From assembly GCF_040096075.1 (NCBI RefSeq), contig NZ_JBBMFJ010000004.1:1-64000 (forward strand): a DNA stretch of 64,000 nt. The letters are read 5' to 3'. The translations under genes and the position numbers were made by a program. The notes below the pieces were generated by a model that was given only the letters and a program-made list of their open reading frames with translations, was not told the origin of the DNA and made no database searches. This DNA comes from Brotaphodocola faecis. Its GTDB lineage: Bacteria; Bacillota; Clostridia; Lachnospirales; Lachnospiraceae. Shown here in pieces: positions 1 through 6,561 of this stretch (its first letter is position 1; each line of letters begins with the position of its first letter).

Positions 1-107
1 AATATATGCAGAGAAGGGATTCGAATATCCGGAATGATGCCTGATATAGAAAAGAAAATTTCCTGATCTTTGCAACCAAAATTCCAACAATATCATTCTA
101 ATAAAAC

Positions 108-209
108 CGTGGGACACACGGGGATAGCTCGCTTATGCTTTGCCCCTATCGGGCAATCGAACGAGAAGCCCCCGCTTCAAGCGTTAGCTAAGTGGTGGGA
201 GCATGTCAC
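108..209 (+). mobile_element. IS200/IS605-type right end with omega-RNA-like fold (remnant)
   Basis: This stretch resembles the 3' end of IS200/IS605-family elements that carry tnpB, where the right end is also the guide-RNA scaffold. Two hairpins are visible: TGCCC/GGGCA at 141-155, and a longer stem pairing 169-177 (CCCCCGCTT) with 190-199 (AAGTGGTGGG, one bulged T). The block ends in GCATGTCAC at about 201-209, after which HAD-hydrolase coding sequence begins abruptly. The tnpB gene would lie left of the window; bases 1-107 show no recognisable TnpB tail. Assignment is by remembered family resemblance plus the fold, so the exact boundary is an inference. Confidence 0.6.
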
Positions 210-530
210 TGAATGCTACCAGACAAGTCTTGGAGATACGATCGTTTTCTATGATGACAGCTATGAAATTGTGAAATCCCTTCGCGGGAAAGTAAAGCAG
301 TATGTGGTTTCCAATGGAACCATTACGGCTCAGACAAAAAAATTAAGAGTTTCCGGTCTGGGAGAACTCATGGATGGTATTTTCCTTTCAGAACAGCTTG
401 GTGTGGAGAAACCGGATGTTCATTTCTTTGAACAGGTATTTGCACAGACGGGGCTGACGGACAAAACGCAGATTATGATCGTGGGTGATTGCATGAGATT
501 TACAATCTGATATAGCTGAAATTCTGAGGT
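210..530 (+). pseudogene. Broken HAD-superfamily hydrolase (YjjG-like), 5' part lost
   Basis: From about base 210 the reading frame encodes HAD core motifs: motif II (VVSNGT), the motif III lysine in GVEKPD, and the start of motif IV (IMIVGD). These match YjjG-type nucleotidase/phosphatase proteins. The N-terminal motif I (DxDxT nucleophile) is absent: the frame upstream instead translates through the transposon end, so an apparent TTG start at 70 is not meaningful. Motif IV is also damaged; after IVGDCMR the frame stops at 510, while a shifted frame resumes with SDI (from about 507) and soon stops. Both ends are therefore broken and no active enzyme is expected. The insertion-sequence end directly upstream probably caused the 5' loss. 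Confidence 0.75.
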
Positions 531-568
531 TGATTGGATGAACGGGCGGATAAAGAGGTGTTACGACA

Positions 569-1153
569 ATGAAAATCGCACAGCAAAAAGAAATCAAGGA
601 ATTTTTGGTGGAAATATTTGGAAAAGAACGTGGAAACGAACTATTTGAACAGCAGGAAAAAACACTGGACGTGCTGATTGAAAAAATTGAAAATAAGTCT
701 GAGAACCAGAGAAAAACGCTGATTCAGACGATTCTTCCCCGCATAGCCCTGTATCAGATCCTGCCCGAGACAGGCCTTTCTGGAGAAGATTTAGAGGTAT
801 GCATGCGAAGATACATGATGGATATAGTCGGGGCAAAAAAGCATGCTTCCACAGCAAAAATGGAATGGATACCGGGCTTTTACTTTCTGTACAGCAGAAT
901 TTTTCTGAAAATCGTGTGTACTATGGATTTATGGGAAAGCGTTCAAAAACATGACCGGAATTCCTTTGATGTAACCATGAAAAAGTGTCTCTGGCATACG
1001 GCCTGCTTGGAAAACGGATGCCCGGAATTATGCCGGCTGTTCTGTGATGTGGATAATGCAACTTATGGCGGACTGAAAAAATTAGGTTTTTCGCGCACTA
1101 AGACTCTGGGTTATGGCGGAGATTGCTGTGATTTTCATTTTTATAAAAAATAG
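569..1153 (+). CDS. L-2-amino-thiazoline-4-carboxylic acid hydrolase-family protein
   Basis: A 194-residue soluble protein whose C-terminal half carries the pattern of the ATC-hydrolase family (Pfam PF14196): a CDVDNATY segment near residue 159 and a closing GGDCCDF motif with Cys186-Cys187. The founding enzyme hydrolyses L-2-amino-thiazoline-4-carboxylate in cysteine production by Pseudomonas, but most family members in gut Clostridia have unknown substrates, so the name is a family label only. The ATG at 569 follows a weak purine-rich site (AAAGAGGTG, 553-561). A second family member lies at 57941-58432 in this window; the two share the C-terminal Cys-rich end but little else by eye. It is followed closely by the DUF1848 gene. 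Confidence 0.7.
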   Translation: MKIAQQKEIKEFLVEIFGKERGNELFEQQEKTLDVLIEKIENKSENQRKTLIQTILPRIALYQILPETGLSGEDLEVCMRRYMMDIVGAKKHASTAKMEWIPGFYFLYSRIFLKIVCTMDLWESVQKHDRNSFDVTMKKCLWHTACLENGCPELCRLFCDVDNATYGGLKKLGFSRTKTLGYGGDCCDFHFYKK

Positions 1154-1171
1154 TGGATTGTGGGGCAGATT

Positions 1172-2125
1172 ATGATTATACATACAGGAATGCGGACCGA
1201 TATACCGGCATTTTATAGCGAATGGTTCCTCAACCGGCTCAAAGCAGGTTACGTGCTGGTGCGAAATCCGTATAATCCAAACCAGGTAACAAGATACCGT
1301 CTTTCGCCAGATGTGGTGGATTTGATTGCATTCTGCACCAAGAATCCGGCGCCGATGCTGCCGCATATGGATGCTTTAAAACCATATGGACAATACTGGT
1401 TTGTAACAATCACGCCTTACGGAACAGACATTGAACCGCATGTGCCATGCAAGGAAAACATGATGGAAGATTTTCAGAAACTGTCGGAGCTGGTGGGCAT
1501 AGACAGCATTGGATGGCGGTATGATCCCATTTTTCTTGACGAAAAACATTCCGTAGCGTGGCATATTTCAGAATTTGAAACCATGGCCAGAACACTGGCC
1601 GGTTACACGAAAACCTGTGTGATCAGCTTCATTGATCTCTACAAAAAAGTGGAGCGGAATTTCCCGGAGGCCAGAACGGTTTCGCAAAAAGACCGTCTGG
1701 CAATCGGAAAAGAACTGATTCAGATTGCCGGACAGTATGGAATGACGGTAAAACCCTGTGCGGAAGGCAGTGAACTGGCTGCATACGGCGCGGACTGTTC
1801 GGGCTGCATGACGGTGGAGACATTTGAGACGGCCCTGCATGCCAGTCTGGATGTTCCAAAGAAGAACCAGAATGTGAAGAACCGGCAATGCGGCTGTATG
1901 CTTACCGCGGACATTGGAGCCTATGATACCTGTGGGCATCTGTGCCGGTACTGCTATGCCAATTCCAATGCGGCGCTGGTACGGGAAAACCGGAGAAAGC
2001 ACGATCCGAATTCTCCATTTCTGATTGGAAATGCCATGCCGGGAGATGTGATTCATGAGGCAGATCAGAGAAGCTGGATCGACCGGCAGATGAAGCTAGA
2101 TCTGGAGGGACTTTTTGTTTCATAG
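1172..2125 (+). CDS. DUF1848 family protein with C-terminal CxxxCxxC motif
   Basis: A 317-residue protein that begins MIIHTGMRTDIPAFYSEWF, the typical DUF1848 opening; this sets the start at 1172 rather than the GTG at 1160. Near the C-terminus it carries CGHLCRYCYAN (Cys254, Cys258, Cys261), the spacing of a radical-SAM iron-sulfur motif, with more cysteines just upstream (CSGC, CGCM). The family's function is not established; a radical-SAM-like role is an inference from the cysteine pattern. The end of the gene coincides with a small hairpin repeat (2117-2145), and the last residues (LEGLFVS) are encoded by it or next to it, so the natural C-terminus may have been altered. It is followed in the same frame by a possible DNA-glycosylase-like gene. 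Confidence 0.8.
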   Translation: MIIHTGMRTDIPAFYSEWFLNRLKAGYVLVRNPYNPNQVTRYRLSPDVVDLIAFCTKNPAPMLPHMDALKPYGQYWFVTITPYGTDIEPHVPCKENMMEDFQKLSELVGIDSIGWRYDPIFLDEKHSVAWHISEFETMARTLAGYTKTCVISFIDLYKKVERNFPEARTVSQKDRLAIGKELIQIAGQYGMTVKPCAEGSELAAYGADCSGCMTVETFETALHASLDVPKKNQNVKNRQCGCMLTADIGAYDTCGHLCRYCYANSNAALVRENRRKHDPNSPFLIGNAMPGDVIHEADQRSWIDRQMKLDLEGLFVS

Positions 2126-2145
2126 GAAATTGCGTTCTATGAAAC
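2117..2145 (+). repeat. Hairpin repeat, copy 1 (conserved loop GAAATTGCGTY)
   Basis: A perfect 9-bp stem, GTTTCATAG (2117-2125) and CTATGAAAC (2137-2145), encloses the 11-base loop GAAATTGCGTT. The same loop with a different but still fully paired stem occurs at 53163-53189 on the other strand. Here the repeat holds the stop codon of the DUF1848 gene and lies just before the next gene. Confidence 0.7.
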
Positions 2146-2155
2146 TTTAGGGACA

Positions 2156-2734
2156 GTGGTGTACCAAGAAGCTTGGGAATCACAACAGACGCCCAAAGTG
2201 TGCTATTTTTTGAAAGAAGCCTACACATCCGATGAGGACGGATATCACTTAACAGAATCTCTTTACAAAGCAGACCATCCCTGGACCATGTGGCGGAAGA
2301 TTGCCATCTGGACCCAGGCCATTTACCAGGCGTTTTCCGGGAATTTCTGCGAATACGATGAAGAACTTTTGCGTTTCCGGGAGAAGGAAACCATTGACCG
2401 GATTGCTGTAGTCAATGTGAAGAAAAGCAATGGGGAAAATGGGTCAGATTACGAGGATCTGAAGGCATATGCAGAGAAAGACAAGGCGGAATTAAAGCAG
2501 GAACTGGAAATCATCCGCCCGGATATCATTGTCTGCGGCAACAATTTAAGCCTGCTGAAAATCGTGCTGGGAGAGGAACTGCAGAATGAATACACCTGGG
2601 ATACCATGTTTGCCTGGTGGAACGATACGCTGGTGATCGATTATTATCATCCGGCGGTACATTACCCGAACCGGGTTAATTATTATGCGCTGATGTCAAT
2701 CTGTGATGTAGCCAGAAAGGTGCGCGGAAAATAG
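2156..2734 (+). CDS. Hypothetical protein, possibly uracil-DNA-glycosylase-like; 5' end uncertain
   Basis: A 192-residue protein not firmly recognised. It starts with a beta-strand-like PKVCYFLKEAY, has a central LEIIRPDIIVCGNN segment (about residues 118-127) and ends with a YHPAVHYPNR motif (His165), an arrangement resembling the uracil-DNA-glycosylase fold (IRPDVIVxxG and a final HPS-type loop). That assignment is tentative. The only start is GTG at 2156 with no clear ribosome site, and the frame is open back to the DUF1848 stop at 2125 with which it is in phase. The gene may therefore have lost its original 5' end to the hairpin repeat, or may be translated by coupling. It ends before a strong terminator. 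Confidence 0.5.
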   Translation: MVYQEAWESQQTPKVCYFLKEAYTSDEDGYHLTESLYKADHPWTMWRKIAIWTQAIYQAFSGNFCEYDEELLRFREKETIDRIAVVNVKKSNGENGSDYEDLKAYAEKDKAELKQELEIIRPDIIVCGNNLSLLKIVLGEELQNEYTWDTMFAWWNDTLVIDYYHPAVHYPNRVNYYALMSICDVARKVRGK

Positions 2735-2759
2735 CGAAAGATATACAGGAGAAACAGGA

Positions 2760-2793
2760 AAAGCTGCCCGGATCATGAGGCAGCTTTTTTTAT
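2760..2793 (+). terminator. Rho-independent terminator
   Basis: Stem AAGCTGCC / GGCAGCTT with an 11-base loop followed by a run of T (2785-2791), 25 bases after the stop of the preceding gene. Confidence 0.9.
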
Positions 2794-2813
2794 TGTGTCA
2801 CAGTAAAAATAAA

Positions 2814-2832
2814 CCCCCTGCTCGGCAGGGGG
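2814..2832. other. GC-rich hairpin
   Basis: A perfect 7-bp stem, CCCCCTG (2814-2820) with CAGGGGG (2826-2832), loop CTCGG. There is no T-run on the plus strand; on the minus strand it is followed by TTTATTTTT, so it could terminate leftward transcription, although no minus-strand gene lies to its right. It may instead belong to the neighbouring IS200 remnant. Confidence 0.5.
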
Positions 2833-2858
2833 AGGGAAGATCTTTAGATATAAGAAAA

Positions 2859-3097
2859 CTCCTGTGCTAAAATAAAAGTGGGTCTGCAAAACCACAAATA
2901 AAAGCACAGGAGGTCCAAAATGGACTATAATAGTTTAGCCCATACAAAATGGAAATGTAAGTATCACATAGTTTTTGCACCAAAATATTCAGTATGGTTC
3001 GCAGTTATTGTTATTGCAGTAATTTCTCGATTTATTATTTGGATAGTTCATCCTGACCTTCCTGCATAAACTCATAGTTACTTACACATTATGCAGG
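2859..3097 (+). mobile_element. IS200-type element remnant
   Basis: The left side has a perfect 10-bp inverted repeat, CTCCTGTGCT (2859-2868) with AGCACAGGAG (2903-2912), enclosing a smaller GTGG/CCAC stem. In IS200 elements such a left-end hairpin blocks incoming transcription and hides the transposase ribosome site, and here its right arm contains AGGAG. A truncated transposase start follows. The right limit is set at a perfect 9-bp inverted repeat, CCTGCATAA (3061-3069) with TTATGCAGG (3089-3097), that may be a right-end hairpin; that boundary is a guess. Confidence 0.6.
2920..3069 (+). pseudogene. IS200 transposase TnpA, N-terminal fragment
   Basis: The ORF opens MDYNSLAHTKWKCKYHIVFAP, which is the start of IS200-family Y1 transposases. 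After about 23 residues (to 2988) the similarity stops and a hydrophobic tail (AVIVIAVISRFIIWIV) of unknown origin runs to a TAA at 3069. The HUH motif and catalytic tyrosine of the transposase are missing, so the fragment cannot be active. The AGGAGG upstream (2908-2913) lies in the right arm of the left-end hairpin. Confidence 0.8.
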
Positions 3098-3257
3098 ACT
3101 GACAGCGGTTGACGCAGGAGCGGAGCGTGATTTATACTGAAGGCATACGATCAGAACGAAGCAGATTTGTTCGGGCAAAAGTGATGGATTAGAAAAATCC
3201 TGATTGGACGGAGTATAAATTGTTTGAAGTGAAGCAGGAATGTGAGGGGGATTGAAT
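3070..3257. other. Intergenic region before the oxidoreductase gene
   Basis: No gene is recognisable. It holds the right arm of the 3061-3097 inverted repeat, a possible promoter (3109-3138) and a GAGGGGG ribosome site (3244-3250) 7 bases before the ATG at 3258. Short frames on either strand are shadows. Confidence 0.6.
3109..3138 (+). promoter_or_regulatory. Possible sigma-A promoter for the Gfo/Idh gene
   Basis: TTGACG (3109-3114), 18-base spacer, TATACT (3133-3138), about 120 bases upstream of the ATG at 3258. Confidence 0.55.
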
Positions 3258-4232
3258 ATGAGAGAGATCAGATGGGCGGTTCTGGGAACCGGAGTGATTG
3301 CCAATGAGATGGCGGCTGCATTGAAGAAAAACGGCCGGAATATCAGCGCGGTGGGGAACCGGACGCAGGAAAAAGCAGTTGCTTTTGCGGAAAAATACGG
3401 GATTGAAAAGGTATATGATGATTTTCATGAGATGTTTATCGATCCGGATATCGACGTCATCTATATCACAACGCCCCACAATACCCACATCGAATTTATG
3501 AAGCAGGCAATCCGGAATGGAAAGCATGTGCTGGTGGAGAAATCCATTACCTTAAACAGCAGTGAACTGGAGGAGGCGATTGCGCTTGCAAAAGAACATG
3601 GAGTCGTAATCGGAGAGGCTATGACGATTTATCATATGCCGCTCTATAAAAAACTTCGGGAGATTCTCAATTCCGGAAAACTGGGCAAAGTGAATTTGAT
3701 TACCATGAATTTTGGAAGCTTCAAGGATTATGATATGAGCAACCGCTTTTTTAACCGGAAACTGGCGGGTGGAGCCATGCTGGATATTGGAGTTTACGCG
3801 CTTTCCTTCATCCGCTATTTTATGAGTTCCAAACCAGATCAGATTCTGTCGCAGATGAAACCGGCTCCTACCGGAGTGGATGAGCAGGCAGGTTTGCTTC
3901 TCACAAACTCAGACGGACAGATGGCTTCCGTCATGCTTTCCCTGCATTCCAAACAGCCGAAACGGGGCATGGTGTCCTGTGAGAAAGGTTACATCGAAAT
4001 TATGGAATATCCGAGAGCCTGGGAAGCCGTGATCACCTACACAGAGTCCGGGGAAAAAGAAGTGGTGAAAGTCGGAGAGCATGCCGATGCGTTGGCATAT
4101 GAACTTGCGGATATGGAGCAGGCAATCGGCGGAGATGCGGATTGTATGTATTTGTCTTATACAAAAGATGTCATGGATCTGATGACGGAATTCCGAAAAG
4201 AATGGGGACTGAAATATCCGGAAGAAGAATGA
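3258..4232 (+). CDS. Gfo/Idh/MocA-family NAD(P)-dependent oxidoreductase
   Basis: A 324-residue cytosolic enzyme with an N-terminal Rossmann fold (WAVLGTGVIANEM, residues 6-18) and the family's central catalytic motif (VEKSITLN, Glu94-Lys95, in place of the usual EKP), followed by the alpha/beta substrate domain. Members oxidise or reduce sugars, inositols and related compounds; the substrate cannot be read from sequence. The ATG at 3258 is chosen over the TTG at 3252 because of the GAGGGGG site 7 bases upstream. It is the first gene of a short run with an acetyltransferase and a NUDIX hydrolase, with gaps of 48 and 22 bases, but nothing shows a common pathway. Confidence 0.9.
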   Translation: MREIRWAVLGTGVIANEMAAALKKNGRNISAVGNRTQEKAVAFAEKYGIEKVYDDFHEMFIDPDIDVIYITTPHNTHIEFMKQAIRNGKHVLVEKSITLNSSELEEAIALAKEHGVVIGEAMTIYHMPLYKKLREILNSGKLGKVNLITMNFGSFKDYDMSNRFFNRKLAGGAMLDIGVYALSFIRYFMSSKPDQILSQMKPAPTGVDEQAGLLLTNSDGQMASVMLSLHSKQPKRGMVSCEKGYIEIMEYPRAWEAVITYTESGEKEVVKVGEHADALAYELADMEQAIGGDADCMYLSYTKDVMDLMTEFRKEWGLKYPEEE

Positions 4233-4280
4233 AGAGACGCAGAAAAGAAATGAAAAACAGGGGAACATGGGGTATTGATT

Positions 4281-4718
4281 ATGGAATTGATGATACGGCA
4301 TTTTTCAGAGCTGAGTACAGCAGAATTATATGAAATTTATAAATTGCGGGTCGCGGTTTTTGTGGTGGAGCAGAACTGTCCGTACCAGGAGGTTGATCAT
4401 GCGGATCAGGTGGCGTACCATGTCTGGCTGCAGGATGAGGAGAAAATCCAGGCGTATGCCCGTGTACTTCCGCCGGAGGAAATGTTTCCGGAAGCAGCAA
4501 TCGGGAGAGTGATTGCCATGAAGCGCAGGTGCGGACTGGGAAGTGAGATCGTGAAGGCAGCGATTCAGGTGGCAAAAACCCGGTTTTCTGCGGAAACGAT
4601 TACCATTGAGGCACAGACCTATGCCCGGAGTCTCTATGAAAAACTTGGATTTGAACAGATTTCGGAAGAATTTCTGGAAGATGGAATTCCACATATCAAG
4701 ATGCAGCTAAAGCTTTAG
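4281..4718 (+). CDS. ElaA-type GNAT N-acetyltransferase
   Basis: A 145-residue protein of the ElaA branch of GNAT acetyltransferases. The opening (IYKLRVAVFVVEQNCPYQEVDHAD) is characteristic of ElaA, followed by the acetyl-CoA-binding strand and loop (IGRVIAMKRRCGLGSEI, about residues 75-91) and the C-terminal SLYEKLGFEQ typical of the fold. The acceptor substrate is unknown. The ATG at 4281 is preferred to the TTG at 4275, having a GGGG site (4269-4272) 8 bases upstream. It lies between an oxidoreductase and a NUDIX hydrolase, 22 bases before the latter, and is probably co-transcribed. Confidence 0.88.
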   Translation: MELMIRHFSELSTAELYEIYKLRVAVFVVEQNCPYQEVDHADQVAYHVWLQDEEKIQAYARVLPPEEMFPEAAIGRVIAMKRRCGLGSEIVKAAIQVAKTRFSAETITIEAQTYARSLYEKLGFEQISEEFLEDGIPHIKMQLKL

Positions 4719-4740
4719 AAAAACAAAGGAGCGTACCAGA

Positions 4741-5319
4741 ATGGGAATGAACCGACAGGAACTGATGGAGACCATAAAGGCATACCAGCCATTTAATGAG
4801 CAGGAAGAGATGGACAAGGCGCTGATCCTGAACTGGATCGAGACTCAGGAAAATGCGTTTTCCCGGGATAACACCGTGGCGCATATGACGGCTTCAGCCT
4901 GGGTGGTGAACAAAGACCGGAGTAAAGTCCTCATGGTGTATCACAACATTTATCATTCCTGGTCCTGGCTGGGCGGACATGCGGACGGAGAGACAGACCT
5001 GCTTGCAGTGGCAATCCGGGAAGTGAAGGAAGAGGCCGGAATTTCCAGTGTGCGCCCGGTATCAGAGGAAATCTTTTCTCTGGAATCTCTGACGGTAGAC
5101 GGACATGTGAAACGGGGCAACTATGTATCCAGTCATCTCCATTTAAATGTCACCTATCTGTTGGAAGCAGATTCGGAGGAGTGCGTTTCGGTGAAGGAAG
5201 ATGAGAACAGTGGCGTAGCCTGGTTTTCGCCGGAAGAAGCACTGAAAAAATCCACGGAACCCTGGTTTGTGGAGCGGGTATATGGAAAGCTCGTGGAGAA
5301 GATGAAGAAACACGGTTAG
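4741..5319 (+). CDS. NUDIX hydrolase
   Basis: A 192-residue hydrolase with a NUDIX box at about residues 78-101 (GGHADGE... then REVKEEAGI). The first glutamate sits one residue further from the REVKEE block than in the classical Gx5Ex7REUxEExGU spacing. NUDIX enzymes cleave nucleoside diphosphates linked to another group; the N-terminal extension of about 45 residues and a histidine-rich strand (SSHLHLNVTYLL) place it with housecleaning-type members, but the substrate is unknown. The ribosome site AAAGGAG precedes the ATG. It follows the elaA-like gene by 22 bases. Confidence 0.88.
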   Translation: MGMNRQELMETIKAYQPFNEQEEMDKALILNWIETQENAFSRDNTVAHMTASAWVVNKDRSKVLMVYHNIYHSWSWLGGHADGETDLLAVAIREVKEEAGISSVRPVSEEIFSLESLTVDGHVKRGNYVSSHLHLNVTYLLEADSEECVSVKEDENSGVAWFSPEEALKKSTEPWFVERVYGKLVEKMKKHG

Positions 5320-5378
5320 AATCCACATAAAAATCACACATCTTTCTGCTAAAATTCACGTCAGGAGGTGCGAAAGAC

Positions 5379-5753
5379 GTGAATATCAGCAGAAAAAGAC
5401 TTTACATTGGCGGTATGACATGCGTGAACTGCCAGAATAAAATAGAACAGGCGGTAAAATATTCCAATGAAGGCGGAATGATTCAAATTCGGGTGAAACA
5501 GGAGAAACTTAAGGCAGTCCTGATTGTGGAAGATCAGGGAATCGGCATGGCAGAGGAAGATTTGCCGCTGATCTTTGAACGATTTTACCGGACCGATCTT
5601 TCCCGCAGCCGCAAGACCGGAGGAGCCGGAATTGGCCTTGCGATCGTGAAAGCCATCGTCCAGGCCCATCAGGGCACCGTGACGGTTATAAGTAAGGTGG
5701 GCTGCGGAAGCCGGTTCACGGTCACGTTGCCAGCAGGAGAACGGACGCACTGA
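5379..5753 (+). pseudogene. Deletion fusion: HMA metal-binding N-terminus joined to histidine-kinase C-terminus
   Basis: The 124-residue frame starts as a heavy-metal-associated domain (LYIGGMTCVNCQNKIEQAV, with the CxxC metal ligands) of the kind found at the N-terminus of some Lachnospiraceae TauE/SafE-like membrane proteins. At about residue 27 it changes into the ATP-binding end of a sensor kinase: VKYSNEGG (end of the N box), DQGIGM (G1 box), FERFYRTD (F box) and GGAGIGLAIVK (G2 box). Neither partner is complete, with no membrane domain, no phospho-histidine and no dimerisation domain. The junction AVKYS fits a short sequence shared by both parent genes, suggesting deletion between two linked genes. 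The ribosome site AGGAGGTG and GTG start at 5379 belong to the first parent. Confidence 0.8.
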
Positions 5754-5785
5754 GTGTGAAAAACTCCTGGTTTATGAAAAGCAGG

Positions 5786-6322
5786 TTACTGTTTTTGAAC
5801 AGGAACTTTCGGAAGCCTGCGAGAAAGCAAGGCCAGCATATTTGTTCGGCTGTGGTATGCCGGGCGCAGGGTTTCTTCCATGGCGCACCATTTATCCGCA
5901 AGGCAGACCAGCCAGGCTTCCCGGCACTGCGGAGGAATGGGGGTCAGCGGGAACATATGACGGGCAATCGTATTTTTCTCGCGCTGGTTTAAGGCGTAGT
6001 CCCGTGTGGCGTTTTTTAACGCCGTTCCCGGATGGCGAAAGCCATGGAGCCGGTGGGAGGCATCGCTTTCATGCCAGTCATATAAAAAATAATCGTGCAG
6101 CAGAGCGCCTTTCACAAGGGAGACCTCGTCCAGCGGGATCTGCCATTTTTCCATGAGAAAAAGGCTGACGTACGCCACATGAACACTGTGCTGATAGATG
6201 GTCGTGCAGCCATGCTGCATGGCCTCTTTTTCTTCGTAAAATCTTCCTTCCAGTGCCAGCTCCCGGATGGTGTCAGCCAGAAGCTTCTGTCTTTTGGGAG
6301 ATAAGGAAATTTTTGTTTTCAT
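5786..6322 (-). CDS. HD-domain phosphohydrolase
   Basis: A 178-residue metal-dependent hydrolase of the HD superfamily: His45 (QHSVHVA), the HD pair His76-Asp77 (GALLHDYFLYDWH), and a downstream histidine in HGFRHPGTA. Similar short HD proteins are common in Clostridia and act on nucleotides or other phosphate esters; the substrate here is unknown. It is encoded on the minus strand between the kinase-fusion pseudogene and the ABC exporter, divergent from the latter, with its own likely promoter at 6383-6410. No partner gene shares its transcript. Confidence 0.85.
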   Translation of the reverse strand: MKTKISLSPKRQKLLADTIRELALEGRFYEEKEAMQHGCTTIYQHSVHVAYVSLFLMEKWQIPLDEVSLVKGALLHDYFLYDWHESDASHRLHGFRHPGTALKNATRDYALNQREKNTIARHMFPLTPIPPQCREAWLVCLADKWCAMEETLRPAYHSRTNMLALLSRRLPKVPVQKQ

Positions 6323-6382
6323 AGGGTGCGGATTACCTCGCGGATGGATGTTTCGTTACGATTCACATTTTTTACAACCTGT

Positions 6383-6410
6383 ATTATAATCGTTTTTAGA
6401 GAGATTGCAA
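6383..6410 (-). promoter_or_regulatory. Promoter of the HD-domain gene
   Basis: On the minus strand: TTGCAA (6410-6405), 16-base spacer, TATAAT (6388-6383), about 60 bases before the start codon at 6322. Confidence 0.6.
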
Positions 6411-6417
6411 TTGCATA

Positions 6418-6446
6418 TTGCTACATCTTGCGAAAACGGATATACT
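6418..6446 (+). promoter_or_regulatory. Promoter of the CydDC-like exporter operon
   Basis: TTGCTA (6418-6423), 17-base spacer, TATACT (6441-6446). Transcription would start near 6453, just before the 33-bp inverted repeat. Confidence 0.6.
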
Positions 6447-6459
6447 AGTAAGTAAATGC

Positions 6460-6538
6460 GTTGCAGCGAGGGGTTGCCGCGAAGTAAAATCCGGCGAACA
6501 TTTTGGATTTTATTTTGCGACAGCCCCTCGCTGCGAAC
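6460..6538 (+). repeat. 33-bp imperfect inverted repeat in the exporter leader
   Basis: The left arm (6460-6492) and right arm (6505-6538) are almost exact reverse complements: GCAGCGAGGGG and TAAAATCC match perfectly, with a few changes between them and a 12-base loop (6493-6504). It lies between the predicted start of transcription and the ribosome site (GGGGG at 6550-6554) of the ABC gene. No T-run follows the right arm, so it does not look like a terminator. It may be an RNA leader structure, a regulator site or a small palindromic mobile element. Confidence 0.75.
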
Positions 6539-6561
6539 GAAAGAAAACAGGGGGAAAAACC

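Noticed and set aside
70..210. N-terminal 47 codons of the frame beginning at 70
   Set aside because: This part translates the transposon end and does not resemble any HAD N-terminus; the true gene start is lost.
2814..2832. Hairpin as a second terminator for the gene at 2156-2734
   Set aside because: It has no T-run on the plus strand and a strong terminator already lies at 2760-2793.
6460..6538. CRISPR repeat or Rho-independent terminator
   Set aside because: Only one copy with inverted arms is present, no regularly spaced repeats occur anywhere in the window, and no T-run follows.
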